A stretch of 64,000 nt of DNA from Sipunculus nudus (taxonomy: Eukaryota > Annelida > Sipuncula > Golfingiida > Sipunculidae): the NCBI GenBank assembly GCA_026874595.1, contig CM049318.1, forward strand, positions 19,208,241 through 19,272,240. Reading direction: 5' to 3'. How positions within the stretch are numbered: position 1 is the first letter of the stretch; every line of letters starts with the position of its first letter. The translations under genes and the position numbers were made by a program. A model generated the notes under the pieces. The model did not search any database. It saw only the letters and a list, made by a program, of their open reading frames with translations, and was not told where the DNA came from. Positions 26,601 to 41,600 of the stretch are shown here, piece by piece.

Positions 26601-29600
26601 AAGTTATCTCTTTTTATCTCTTTAACGATTTCAACATATTGAATTTATAATTAAACTTGACATAACAGAAGTATAATATTAGGATATTTCACTATTAACA
26701 ACCTAATACGGTCACCTATTAAACAAGAATTAAGCTGTGTTTCCACATGCATGTATGTGTCAAGGCCCAGATTGCGATCTGGACGGATCTTAGATCTGTC
26801 GAGCCCAAATTGCGATTGCAGTTCAGGCCGGCCCAAATTGCGATCGCAATCCAGGCTGGCCTGATCTTAGATCTGTCCAGCCCAGATTGCCATTGCAGTT
26901 TAGTCCAGCCAGATTGCGATCCTGTCTTTCTTGCTTCAGGATCGCAATCTGGGCTGGACAAATCTCAGATCTGTCCAGCCGAGATTGCAATCCTAAACTT
27001 GACGAGCCCATATTGCGATCCATGCTTTTACTATCACAGGAGTGAAACATTGAATGTTTTACCAACTCATTTAATATCGCATGGTTCCATTTATCCATAA
27101 TAAATACAATTTTACTACACATAGGCAGTAAATAGTAGTTGGTTGGCACCAATCTATTCAGCCTTGAAAATGGCGGTTGCACCAGTGCTTGAAGTGTGCT
27201 CCATCAACACACTTTTCCCCCCTTGAAGTCTACAAGGGCAGCAATAAACAATATGGATCTCTGTACATGTTTCTCTGCTAAAATTTTATGTTTTAAAAAT
27301 TAACACTGTGAGTCTACTTCTTTCAAGTTATGTGAAAACAAACATCTCAAGAAAAAGAACTTATTTTTGAAGCATTTTCATGAGGGCATAATAAAAGTAG
27401 CATAAAAATGCTGTGCAATTGCCAGACCTATAGAAGTAAGAGTGGATCTGAAATACTGTTTATTCATGTTACAAGGGGTTGCACTAAACAAAGTGGTATA
27501 TAAGGTATCAAACAGTATCTCAATGATTTGAGTTTGAAATATCACTTCTGTCATTAAAGATCATGAAATGGCCTATATCCCTTCAAGAGTATGTTACAAA
27601 ATTTGGCCACTTTGTTGCATGTAACCAACTGTTTGCATATTATCCACAGCACTCATTAAATTACATGGTTATGCACTTATTATGTTTTTCATGTTTATAG
27701 TAGACAAATTTTGTAAAAGGTATTATAAAATCATGAATCAAAGAACACAACAATTTATATTTTAATATAGATTGCTATAGTTATGAATCATATCAGTCAG
27801 TTTATTTAAGCAATAGGAAAGATTACAGGATTCCAGGCACCATGAATAGGTAAATAATTAATCAGACCAAATCCAATGAGTCAAGCAGACCAACTACTGG
27901 TAACAAATATATATAATACATACTATTAAGGTTTATAAAAAATATTGAATTTTTAAAAGATACATGATGGATGAAAGTATAATATTTAGATGATAGCCTC
28001 AAGGTTAATTTCAAAATAATTACTTGGGATTGCATGGTGACTTACATGGGCTTTGCATTTTAGCAAATGCCTAAAATGTTTTTTTTTTTTTTTTACCTTT
28101 TTCAACAAGCAGTATTTTTTGCATGAACCTATTTGTATTAGGCCTATAATTGTATTTAATACGGAGAAATGGTACCATGCAAAACTAAATAGGTTGGTGA
28201 AACATCCCATGTTTCACTCCTGTGATAGGAAGGAGTGGAAAGTGCCTTTTCGTATGGTACCATGCAATATCAAACAAGTTGGTAAAACATCAAATGTTTC
28301 TCTCCTGTGATAGTAAAAGCATGGATCACAATATGGGCTGGTCAAGTTTAGGATTGTAATCTAGGCTGGACAGATCTAAGATCTGTCCAGCCAAGATTGC
28401 GATCCTGAAGCAAGAAAGACAGGATCACAATCTGGCTGGACTAAACTGCGATCGCAATCTGGGCTGGACAGATCTAAGATCTGGCCAGCCTGAATTGCAA
28501 TCGAAGTTTGGGCCGGCCTGAACTGCGATCGCAATTTGGGCTGGACAGATCTAAGATCCGTCCAGATCGCGATCTGGGCCTTGACATATATATGTGTAGG
28601 TGTGGGAACTGGCAGATGTATATCATTCTACGGTGGATCTAACAGGTCTTCCACAAAAAGATGGTGAAGTGAAGTCATTTTATCAAATATCTTGGAGTTC
28701 ACGTAGACCCTATACCTGAAAATAGCTTGTGTGCCGATTTTCATGCAAATACACCTATACGCTGATGGGCATATGGAAACACCCCAGTTACAAAATCATA
28801 TGAGCAATATTTCAGGCATAATCCTGCACAAGGAAACCCAGCTTATAATTTAACAGAGAGATGACATCACAAGAGTATTGATATCTACTACTTTGATGTA
28901 ACCTATGTTAAGTCACAGATATATCTATCCTATTTCACACTGATAAACATGTGGGACTTCATTAAAGTACACTACAGTATTTGCAGCTCTACAAAGACAG
29001 GGGTTAGAACATAGGCTAGTGGTTAAGGCGTTGGACTTCAGAGCTGAATTAAGGTCCCCGGTTCGAACCCCGCCCGTGCCTCAATGGCATTATGGTAAAA
29101 TCTCATTACAGAACCTCAGAGATTCGCTCTGATGACAGTAATTATGTAATGACAGGTTATGACATCTGGATTATTCCTAACCCTATGCATATAAAACCTG
29201 AAATCCAGAAGGCTTAATAATAAAAACATCATTCTTATCATATGGATACCTTCATTCTCATTCAATAGACAGTGCCACCACCAGGCAATTGACCTATCTT
29301 ATAAAAAAACTCTACAAAGACAAGTCAGCACTGATAATCACAGAGTTATTTCATATTAATCTGAATAAGACCATGACCCCTCTTCATCTTGTTTATAAAA
29401 GCTAAATTTTAGCAGCCAATGAAATAAATGTGAATTAAATATGGCAAAATTAAGGTGTACACAGGTTTTGGAACACAGTAAGTTCAATAAATATAATGTG
29501 GTCGCCTTTTTATTCGTGAGGGTTTTAATTTCGCGATATTCGCGATTATGAAATAATCGTGAATATGAAACCCTCGGGAATAAGATGCCCCATCAATTAA

Positions 29601-32600
29601 GATGATCTCAGAAAGCAAAATTATCTGTGCCTGGTTTCGAAAATGGCCCCTGCATTAGCCGTACTCACAGGCTGTGATACATATTGACTGTGATAATTCA
29701 TAATTAAATGACTGAACCAGTAATTACTAAGGATTTTTAGGATTTTTTTTCTTCTAAATATTAAATCAATACAGATCCTGCTATACTTACATTATACAGG
29801 TTCTGCTGCAATCGCGAAAATGAAACCCTCGTGGAATGTTCAAAATGAAGAAATCGCAAATTTCAGCCTCGCGAATATAAAGCAAACCACAGTATATGAC
29901 AAAAATGAAACTAGTGAAATCTTAAATGTTCCAGTAAGGATCTTTGTCCTATTTATTCTAATTTGTGTAGAAAAAATATATAATGTTTTTAATGAGAACA
30001 AAAGTGCCTTCAGCACACAGATTCTTGTATAATACATCAACATATCAGATCGTTAACAAAAGTAACACTTAAGTTGCAACTGGTGTCACAAATATGCATG
30101 ATATATTAAAACAGGGGAACTTGTAAATTTATAAATCATGTTAGTTTATCCATGATAAACAATTCAAGATGTAATTATCCTGGACTGACAAACTTATGTT
30201 GATGTGTTCACATCAAATAGACCTTTTACATTTCACTGGCGACACCTATTGGAGATATCTGACATATATGATTCGGTGTTGGTAGCATACACATACACGA
30301 CAGTCCACGGCAAAAGCGGTTGTGTTTTTGGCCCTGTTGCAGTGACATAACTTGTAGCGTCCTTGGTAACCGTGAGAACCTGAACAAAACAGGGTTCAAC
30401 ATGGAAATGCTGGATGTTTTGAACGTATCTGCATCTGACAATCCATGCAACCTACGTCACCAAATGATGTTAATTCCTTTATTTCTGCTCATATTACCAT
30501 AATATGTAGCTATCTAGCTACAGTATTGTTGCATTCTACCTGGTATTTATTAATATTAGACACCTGACTACTTGATATCGTCTTGCCTGTTTGTTTATGT
30601 GCGGAGGTTGGATGCAGACCTGAACCCTGCTCAAATACGAGCAGTGCGCATGCTTGTGGAAAAGGTCTATTGACCATCCTTTCCTGGTTTAAAATTCACC
30701 AATTAATTTTCACCAATTAAAACTGATTGACTGATGATTATATTTAACTGATAATACATGCATACAGATAATGTGATATGCTGAAGAGCAGGTCTACCAT
30801 TCTTTGTAATTAACGTGCCAAATAAGCAGGAAAGTATTTTTGCGGATCAAAATTTCAACAGGAAATATATGACAATTAAATTGCATAATTTCAAAGATTG
30901 AATTATTTCTTTATCATTCTTTTAATACCAGTACTCTTGTTAAACAAGCTTGATATTTCCCCATTTGCAAATTCCTAAAAAGTAACAATTTTCATCAGAC
31001 CATCAGCCTAATTAGTGCAATTTCATTGTTCAGTCCTTTAATTAACTTGTGACATCATGACTGAATTATTTACCCTTATGAAGAGTCTATTTCTAGATCA
31101 TATGATCACTAATTCTGCAGAGTAAACAGGGCATAATTCCTTCCAGTTAACAATAATTAGGGATCAGGCAATCTTAAGAAATGGCTACAAAGTGATACTT
31201 TGGTATAGCTTAATTATTTATAATCTCCCATGAAAATAAGCATAATCAGCATATCGTGCATAGCGTAATCCTTCTGAATAATTAGAAAGCCCTCTTCCTC
31301 TCACCAGACCTTGATGACAATAATACACCCATGTATTAGATATGCCCCATAAAACATAAAGCTCCACCCAGTCGTTCGGAGCCTAATTAACCTCCAGCTA
31401 GCGTCATCCTGCCTATGATATGCATGTCAAATCAAGAAAGATGCCTTTTGAGTGATACTTATTTGTCGCAGTGCCCTATCATTATGACCATCTTACTGTA
31501 TCTGTGAACATGCTGGGATTTAGTCTCCTTGTGTGTACAACAATTCTTTGTTAACATAGATGACTCAGGTCCAGTCTTAAAGGGGCCTATACCATAAACT
31601 GACATCTACAAAACTAAAGATAATCTCTTGACCCTTTAATAAAAATAGGCCAGGAAGCACCATTCCCACCACACACAAGCTGTTCATTTTGTTTATATCC
31701 ACATGTTTATAACATGTAGGGGGCCCACTAAAATAATCCAAACACATTCAAAAAGACATCTGGCAGTAAGTCAAGCATATCACAGTTTAATTGTAAAGGA
31801 CATTTTGCAACTTAAACTTTAAACTTCTGCACATAAGCAACCAACCACTCTAGGTTACATGGTTTACTCTGTCTTGACATTGCTATGTTTACTAACAACT
31901 TGCAGATAAATGAGCTCACATATCTATACAGAGGCCTCATTAGAACTTTTCTTAACGGTAATTACCTTGAGTTCATTAATATGTAAACAGAGTAAACCAG
32001 AAATAACATGAATTATATGAAAATGGTAGGTGTATAGCCAGCTTTAATCATTATTTAATCATCTGCTCATTTTGCCACAGCTGAGATACCTGACTTGTGG
32101 TTATATGAATGAAGGTTCAGCTAGTGAGGAAACTGTTTCCATAACCTAATCTCAAACATAAATCAATCTCACACATAATTCAATCTCTGGCATAACACAG
32201 TCTAACACAAGTCAATCTCATTGTTGCATTTAATAAAAGAGAGCTATTTCTGACTAATGAATGAATTTCTGTAATCATGTAATAACTGAACTAGACAACT
32301 GGTCAAATGACTATCTACTAGTTCAATATTATGAAATTAAGCTTACAAAGCTGCAAGATGGGGTGGATAACCAGACACAGACACATGATAGCAACACCTG
32401 CACTATGTGATCAAAGAGACATTAATGAAAATCCTGCAAACTTTATGAATACGAAGTACACTGATGATGACCCCCCCCCCCCCCCCCTTACCATTTTCTG
32501 CCATGATGTACACAATAAAAAAAAAAATACAAAATAAATGCAAGTGAGAGTGTCAAATGCCAGGCATCCATTGCTTCTAGGTGAAGGGTATTTGTGAAGA

Positions 32601-35600
32601 ATCAATAACATGAGCGTTTCCCCCCCCCCCCCCCCCCGGGTTAAACCTTGCTATGGCTTAAAACACAAGACAAGATACCGGTATATATTTCTAAAGGGAA
32701 CATTCAGTACTACACTGTGGGCATATACCATCGCCATTACAGACACATTCCCAGATTGCTTTGTGGTTTATGATGTAGAGCATGAATTTTAGCAGAGAAC
32801 TCTGGGATACAGTGGGTGAATCGATATAAAAAAGACAATCCTCTGCAATTCAGCACTGATGATAATCCTATCATCCAGCCCTTTTATAGTTCAAAACAAC
32901 TCCTCTCATCATCATTTCATAATGCTGAAAAATATCTATTTCAACCAACAAGGGCTTTCTAAGCTATTCAGCCCATATGCTATTTTTGACTGATGACATC
33001 ATCGTTGACTAATGGCAAGAGTCTGTGGCATTGTGGATCTCTAACGACAGATTCCTGTCACAATACAGTAAAACCACAACAGCACAGATAATTTAAAGAA
33101 ATATCAGTACTAAGTACAGGTTGTTATCGCTTACCAAACCTTAGTCTTCGGGGTAAAATTTGAATGACGCAAATCGACAGCATACCTACTTCTTTGCTTC
33201 GCCCAATTCCTTATCCAGCTTGACATTCCCACTTGGTCATGTGACGATGCTACAGGGAACGATATAACGTAACCCCACATACAGTGTCTGGATGAGTCAT
33301 ACAAGTCCAGGGACTGGTCACCTCCCGACAGGTGGAAGCGTATTGATCCGATTCTAGCCTTCGCGCATGTACAACTAGCCATGAACGTGCTCCTTTCCAC
33401 CAGCAGTTTTTTTTTTTGTTGGCTGATGATGCTCTGGTGTGATAAGAGTCTTTGCTTAACCTGCATGTATCATACAACTTGGTGCAATAAGGCTGTTTAG
33501 CAGAGCTCTATATGTCAGAGTCTAGTGCACATAATATTAATTTAGTTTTCTAAATTGTGAAAAAAATAAATATTCCTTAAAGCACACCTCCTGTTGTTAA
33601 AAAAAATTATTGTTTTGGATATTGAAATTGAACCTAGATCATCTAGGGTCTAAATTCATATTCCTTATATTGGAATATTATATTCCATATCAAGTGGGGT
33701 ACAGATCTGTTCTTGCTGCATTGAAATCCGCACCTAATAGTTTTGCATCTGTTCAACTCTGAATCCAGATCCACATCACTTTGGTTCTTGATCTCTATCA
33801 CTTTGGATCCAGATCCACATCATTTAGATTTGGAACTTTAATACTTTAAATTTAGATCCACATCACCGGCTTTGGATCTTTAATACTTTAAATTTAGATC
33901 CACATCACCTGGGTTCTGGATCTCGATCATTTTGGATCAAGACACACATCACTTAGATTTGGAACTTCAATACTTTAAATTTAGACCCACATCACTTAGC
34001 TTTGGATCTTTAATACTTTAGATCCAGACACACATCACTTAAGATTTGGAACTTTAATTCTTTAAATTGAGATCCCGTCATTTGGGGTTCTGGACCTCTG
34101 TCACTTAGGATCCAGATACCCATCACTTGGATTAGGATCTTTAATATTTTATTTTTAGATCAGAATTACTTGTGTTCAAATCTTTTTCACTTTGGATCCA
34201 GGTTAGCATGAGGTCTGTATCTGAAACAATTTGAAATTTGAACAATTTGGGGGTCTGGATCAACATCAGTTTGGATCTGAGTCCCAATCACTCTGGATCT
34301 ACACCTGTATCACCAGAAGTGATGGGAATTAGTTCCATTTTATAAATCAAACACTGGTTTGAGCAAACTGATTAATGCTCAATTTAAAATCAGTGCAGCT
34401 TAATTAGTATTCAACAATCAGTGAAATTGAACAAAAAATTCTCAAGCACATCTGCAAGTTTTCAGGAGAATGCCCTAAAACTTTTGGGATTGGGTAGATT
34501 TTTCACAGTGAGTCGGAACTTTTTTCATGCCTTATTGTGATGTAATCAATAATTGTCTTTGGTAAGTGACCACTTGAAACTGAAATAATGGCTGCCCTTC
34601 AAACTGTATCATTCATCTCAAGGGACCAGCATCCATGTCACTTGGGGTCTGGATCATCCATCTCGCTTTCATCTTTATTGTCACATCAAAATACTGTTGT
34701 TGACTTCGTATTCACAGTGTTAAAAATACATAATTTTCAGTGTTATGCGAGGGTTTGATTTTTTTCGTGATCTTATCATAAAGTAAACTTTAAAGAGTAA
34801 ATCATTAATTGTATCAATTATTCAATATGCTTGCAAAAAATTTAACTATTTGAAAAGAACCAAGGGGAAACACAAACAAGAGGAGATTTTGGTTCATTAT
34901 AGGCAGAAAATAAAAAACTTCATATTATTTTTAAAAATTTGTTTTTAACATTTTTTTGTTGGAGGTAACTGTCTTCATAGTTTAATGCAAGCTTAACTTA
35001 GCATATGTACATCTGCAGAATTCCATTTCAGTTTAGACTCCATGAGAGGTCAGTATCACAAGCTTTCTCTCATTTTATATCCTGGTGTTAACCAGGCCCG
35101 GTGACACTGCACCTGTGGGACCCAGGTATGTAATTGTCCCCACTGCTGGGTTATACCACCAAGGTACCCCCAAAAGGCACACTCGTTTGTGAGAGAAACA
35201 CGGCCGTTGGGCACTGCCTTCCTATTAAGCCCGCAGAGCGCTCGACCACGGTGGGGGCGGACTGTGAAAAATCTCACCACCTTGGCGATTCGAACTCACA
35301 ATCTCCCCTTCTTTTGAGTCGTGTGCTCTACCCCTGAGCCACAGAAGCCGATAACATCTCATTTTATTTATATTATCAATCTTTGGTTACTATAACTAAT
35401 ATCAATTTGATTCCCTCTTGAAGCTACAGGCATAGATAACATGAAGCAGACATGGTTACTGTATACACAAATTTTCACCTATGGAGAATGAGTGTTTTTC
35501 ACAAAGGATTTATTTTCCATATATTCAAAAGAGAAGTTATGGAAATTTCAAACCCACACAAACATAAAGCCAACAACTGTGTCCGTAAAATCCTAAAGAA

Positions 35601-38600
35601 GTTGCAGCCTTAATCATGTGATCAAGAACATACAAAAAATCAGGTACAGATGAAAACATGTTTTCATGTCATGTTATCATGTTTTTACGTAGCAAATAAT
35701 ATTATCAAGGTAACAGTGCTTTTCAAGAACAACACTTAGGCTAATAACAATTGTCTACGCCAATTGCAACCTCATTAGGGAGGAAATTAAAAGCCAAGTC
35801 TCACGAGCATTTATGTCATCAACCACCGTAACAAGGACAGCAAATTTTTAACACTGCACAAAAATTACGTCAAGAGAAAAGGACCGGGCATTGCTTGCAG
35901 GTTTATATTGGTGTTTACCTCATTTTAACAGGTTGTTAGACAGAGGGACAACCCTATAGCAATTGTGCTGGCTTCCATATGAGAAGTTATTTTCTGCAAA
36001 TTGGCCAGACTCAATGTCTAGACAACATCCGTTGAAAAAAAAACATGAACTTCCCCTGTGGTTCAACTTTTTTCCAAACCAATGGTTGCTAAGTATGTGG
36101 AAAAAAGATAATTTAACATATGAAACTTGACTATTATATGAACCAGAAAACAAGTAATTGTAGGTCCTCTTAGGCTTAGCTGACTTGTTGATTTGCTGAG
36201 CTGCACCAACAACCCTGCATACCTGGCAGAATGTATTTATCCTCAACCATACCTGGGAAATACATTTATAATAATTTTTATATTATTTTATAATAAAATA
36301 TGAAAAAAAGTAGTTCACAACATATCCACTATTAACTTAGATAAACTACCTATTATTAAAAAGTATAATCCGGTATATATTTAAGCATGGTTCATATACT
36401 TGAATATAATAATTTCTTTTAGGGTCCTTGGGTATGTTGCAGTAACACTACCAGACTTAAACCTAGTGATAATTGTGACATCATAATGATTACAATGGTG
36501 ACACACATATGGCCCTGGGCTTCAGTCACCAACATGACTTAAATCACCTATTGCAACAGACCCTTGCAGTTAACAACTTAAACATCTAACCAACGTCAAT
36601 TTTTGGGGACTCACTTTTTGTGTGATTGTATTTGCATTAATATTCATTTCTAATTCTATGAAAAAGTCAGAAACTGGTTGAACCTTTTTCAAACTGCAAG
36701 ACAAGAATATTTTATAAAGTTCTGTTTACCAAATATATCCTAAATTATAGGAACTCAGGTTGAAAGGGGCCAACCATAAGGTATAAACCAAATCTTAACA
36801 CCGGTGGGCCAATGGTAAAAACAAAATATCAATGCCAGGGAGCCAATGGTATTAACTTTAGGCTGTTTTCACTCAAATTTCAAGGACCTGTGTTTCAAGC
36901 AATCGTGACTTTCCAAGTCCTTTAATCTACATTTTCATAATACTTTATTGATTCTCAAGGAGACTCAATCCTGACAGACTCTATACAAACTGTGGCCGGT
37001 GTTTAGTCTGTGAGGGTTTCAAATTCACAATATTTGCCATAGTGAAATCATTGCGAAAATGAAACATCCCAACTATTTAGGTAATTACTTTTTTATACTT
37101 CAGCCTTACTGGCAACTCATAAACATATTCAATGCATAAGTGTCGCAGGGCAAAAGTCTGATATTATTAATATTAACAGAAATTTATTTGTAAATCACAG
37201 ATGTTAGGAATAATGAGATCTACATTATCTGCCTATAATGAACAAGAATTTCCACTTGTTTGATGTTCCCAAGACACTTCTCAAAATGTTAAGACTTTTA
37301 CAAGGATATTAAATAATTCAAGCAATATAGGACATACTGTGTACTTTATTGTATGGTAAGATCGCATATATACCGGTAATACCCTTGCAAAAGACTAGAA
37401 AAGTGGAAATCGTCAAATTTTAACCACGTGAAAATGAAGCCAAACACAGCACAATGATAGCTTAGGCAAGCAGTCAGTTTCACAGACACAGATATGTAAC
37501 TCGGTATGTTCCGATGCCACACGTTGACACACTGGTTATGAGAGAACAGGCTCCTGTTGTTGCTGCTGGCTTTTTTTTATACAGATGCTGGCCTGTGGTG
37601 GTCTGTGGTTCGACTGTTACAGCTTGTCTGAGCTTTTTTTACATAACTGAAAACTTCTAGGCAGATCACCCCTATCCACAAACATAAGAGCATGTGAGCC
37701 CACAGCCAGAGACGGAGAGCTGCAGTTCATTTAGATGAATAACACTCTTTGCACTGAACAGACTATGTAAACCACTTGCTTGGCCTGAGAAAATAACCCC
37801 AAGTTCAACTGGCAATACACAAGTCCAACCTTTTACAGACTCCAAACCAGGTTTGTTCATTACCGGCATAAAGGCAAGCATGGAGGTTTAATGGGGACCA
37901 CATTACTGGAGAAAATATTGCAATTTAACATATGTGGAGCTTAGTGGTGTGATGCTTAAACAGCACTGAAACTGAGATTTTTTAGACTACATCCAGGGCT
38001 AGAATATTAAAAGAACCCACTGGCCCTAAGCCTGCATTTTTTGGTGTCAGACCTGTGTTTGTGTAGAAAAGACAGGCTTGGTGGGCCTGTAGGAAAGTGC
38101 CCCTTGCAAGAAAATGCACCACTAATGTACCATTCTAAATATTAGTTTCTAGCAAAATCTAAAGATAAAGAACAACTTTTAAGCGAATATCTGACAAGTT
38201 TAAGATATAAATTTTCAACAGAAGTGTAAAATTGGATGTAACTGATGCTGTCGGTAATTTAATATTATAATCCAATGAGCTTTTTGTATACTCCAGGATT
38301 ACTTTTTGTATTGTACTTACAAGAAATAATATCAGCACAGTAATGAAAAAACATACTGAAAGTTTTTAATGTCAAGAAAAAAATGTGAAACATCAGCAAT
38401 TCTGCTATTTTATATATGAAAAGACCTCCCTTGATTATATGCTTTTCCAAAAATGAAACAAAATCCATCCCTGTGACATCATCATGTCACAAGATAAAGG
38501 AAAATTTACGACACAGTCACCTGGTCTGTTCAGCTCCTCAGTTTACGACGGTCAAGACCAAGAATGGGGGACTCCTGGATACGGGTGCAGTTATTCTTTC

Positions 38601-41600
38601 AGTAATGTGGGACTATATACCCCATGTCTGTTTGTCCATCTGCCTCATTGTGGTACTCACCACTATGGAGGTGGTTGTGTCTTCACCCTTGTTTCTCTGT
38701 TTGGCTGTTTCAGTATATATTGTTGGAGATCCAGAACAAGCAACATATCTAGATGGATTTTACCTTGGCAGAGGTAAGCCTTATGCAGATTCCTTATTAA
38801 AAAATTGCTGCACATAATTTTTTACATATACAAGTATGTCCACATATGTTCTCAGATTGGACAGATTTTAGTTAATCTGTGTGTAAATACAGTGGCCAAA
38901 TGACTTGTAATGTGGCCATATTCCTGACTGTTTTCAAAACCTAGTACATCATCTGAGCATCAATCAAATTGCAAAAACAATAAATTGCATAGTTTTTATT
39001 GTCTCTTCATTATATTGAAACAATCACTGGTTGGTTGGTGCAATACTATCTCATGATCTATCTTGCAATGTCATAATCAATTACACCATTACAGGCCAGA
39101 GAATCATTACATATATATTAGCAAACATTAAGGCCTGTATATCAGAAAATGTACAGGTCTGTTTACAGTAAGAAATTTCACACTCCTAAAAAACTGATGA
39201 ATATTGATTATGGGTCAGTAGAGGTCAACCAATTTTTACAAATTATCAATCATTCAATTTCCAAAATAAATAAAATATAAAATAACTAACAGAGATAGTG
39301 TAAGAACCAGACTTCAGATCAAATATGTGAATTATGTAAATAAAGAAATTATTGATAAATGTATCAAGCAACTGTGCTGACAAGGTTTAATTTATTTTTA
39401 AATTTAAATATCACATAAAGCAAAAGAAATGTATGCTTTTAAATTCAATAGACAAGTCATTAGTTAAATTTGCCATTATCATCCAAACACCTGTCAACGT
39501 TAACATTTGCTTGTCCTCTTTAATAAAGATTCATTGACAATGACAAATATAATTGCATTACTAATGAAATATTGCTTCAGTGATTAATTACAACTTATAA
39601 GGCGCATGGTTCTGTAGGATTGTGGCTGCCTCCCTGGATGGGTTGATCTTGATTAATGGATGGAGCAGCTGCAAATTCTGAAAGCTGGCTGGTGTGGAAC
39701 AATTATTTATTACTCTTTAATACATAAAGCACCTACTTCTTTTGGTATATTGATGGTAAATCATCTTCTTTTGGTATACTGATGGTAAATTATCATCTTC
39801 TTTTGGTATATTTACGGTAAATCATCATATTCTTTTGGTATATTTAAAGTAAATCATCTCTTTTTGGTACATTCAAGGTAAATCATCATTTTTTTCATAT
39901 GTTTAAGGTAAATCATCCGTTTCTGATATATTTAATGTAAATTTATCATCATCTTTGTTTGTAAGTTTAGGGTAAACCATCAAATGTTTTTAATATAGAT
40001 CTTTGGCTTAAGTGTTACAACATTTACTTACACACAACTAATATCCTTGACCTTCTCAGTGAAAGATTTTACAGCATAAACATGTCAAATGAAACACTGT
40101 TCGTTAGAATACTAATCTGATTATGTCCAAAGTTTCTACATTAAAAGAAGCAGTTAAATTAATTGCTGTGCACAAGATTCCCTTGAAGCTGTTATTTTGA
40201 TCCTGTTATGTGATTAGAAGCGATGTCCTTCCCATCACAGCACTCACTTCTGATGATGTATTTCTGTATTAAACTCACCACAAAACTCCGGGGGACATTG
40301 AACATCATCAACAGACCACAGTAATTGTCTGGATAGGCTCTTTTAATGAATAGCCACTGCTTATCATTTCATATGATAGCCAGATCACTCTCCAAGCATG
40401 AAATTTCCAATTACTCATGTGTTCCACAGGTAAAAAACTTAATTACATTTCTGAAATAAGTTAATTTAATTTCCTGTATTTTAAGTAAAAGACAATGAGA
40501 CAGCTGTATTTTTGGTCAATTCCATGTAAAATCTCATGAGATTATTATTTTTCACCTATTTTTACAGTAAATACAAGACTCACTAATTAATTTTTTATTT
40601 TATGAAATCTATGATGAGAGCATTTTTTTATCAATATATTTGACATGAGATCACTATTATTCATATATTTTATGGGAAAGACAAGATGCACCATAATTTT
40701 AATCAATTTATATGAAATGATATTCAGTATGAATTATGTATCCATTATGAAAATAGAAAGATTCAATTTATTTTTTATTTTTTCACAGAATAGGCATCTC
40801 AAAAGTCTTAGAAAATGGCGAAAGTCAGTAAGATTTAATCTGAAACCTGAAAACTAAATTAGTTCAGTTGACATTTGTGCCTGGGAAATGATCATTCATG
40901 AAAATTTCACCAAGTTAAGCAACAATTTTAAAAACCAGTGTTTCTGTGAATGTTCACATGTTGGAACTGTATTCCACACACTATCAAGATATGTGGAAAA
41001 TAAGGAAAGTCTTGTCAACAGGTGAATAAGTTACTGTTTCAGTTCATGTTCACAAGGCTACAAAAATAGGAAGGATAAGTCCATATCCTGCTGGTGGCAC
41101 TGTCTAAGGATTGATGAAGAAGGTATCCATGTCATAAAAATTATATGTTATTATTAAGCCTTCTGGATTTAAAGTTTTTTTGCACAGGTTAGGAATAGTC
41201 AGTCATAACCTGTTGTTAAGACATAAGAGCAAATCTCTGAGCTTCTAGCAAGATTTTACCATTATAACAATTAGGGTTTGGAAGGGTTTCACTCTGGGGA
41301 CATTCAACTCTAAATGCTTAACAATGTTATGTCCTACCCTCAGCTCCAAAGTCCGACTCTAAATGCTCAACCATGCTATGTCCTACCCTCAGCTCCAAAG
41401 TCAACCTCCAAATGCTTAACCATGCTATGTCCTCCCCTCAGCTCTAAAGTCAAACTCCAAATGCCTTATCATGCTATGTCCTACCATCAGCTCTAAAGTC
41501 AAACTCCAAATGCCTTATCATGCTATGTCCTACCATCAGCTCTAAAATCAAACTCCAAATGCCTTATCATGCTATGTCCTACCCTCAGCTCTAAAGTCAA

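Noticed and set aside
28999-29080. Functional tRNA gene
   Set aside because: A and B boxes are present, but the acceptor and anticodon arms do not pair and a SINE body follows, with a second body copy at 41089-41268.
38416-38817. 133-codon plus-strand open frame with a hydrophobic stretch
   Set aside because: No family resemblance, no splice context, and a second overlapping frame is equally open. It is best read as chance open sequence in the intron.
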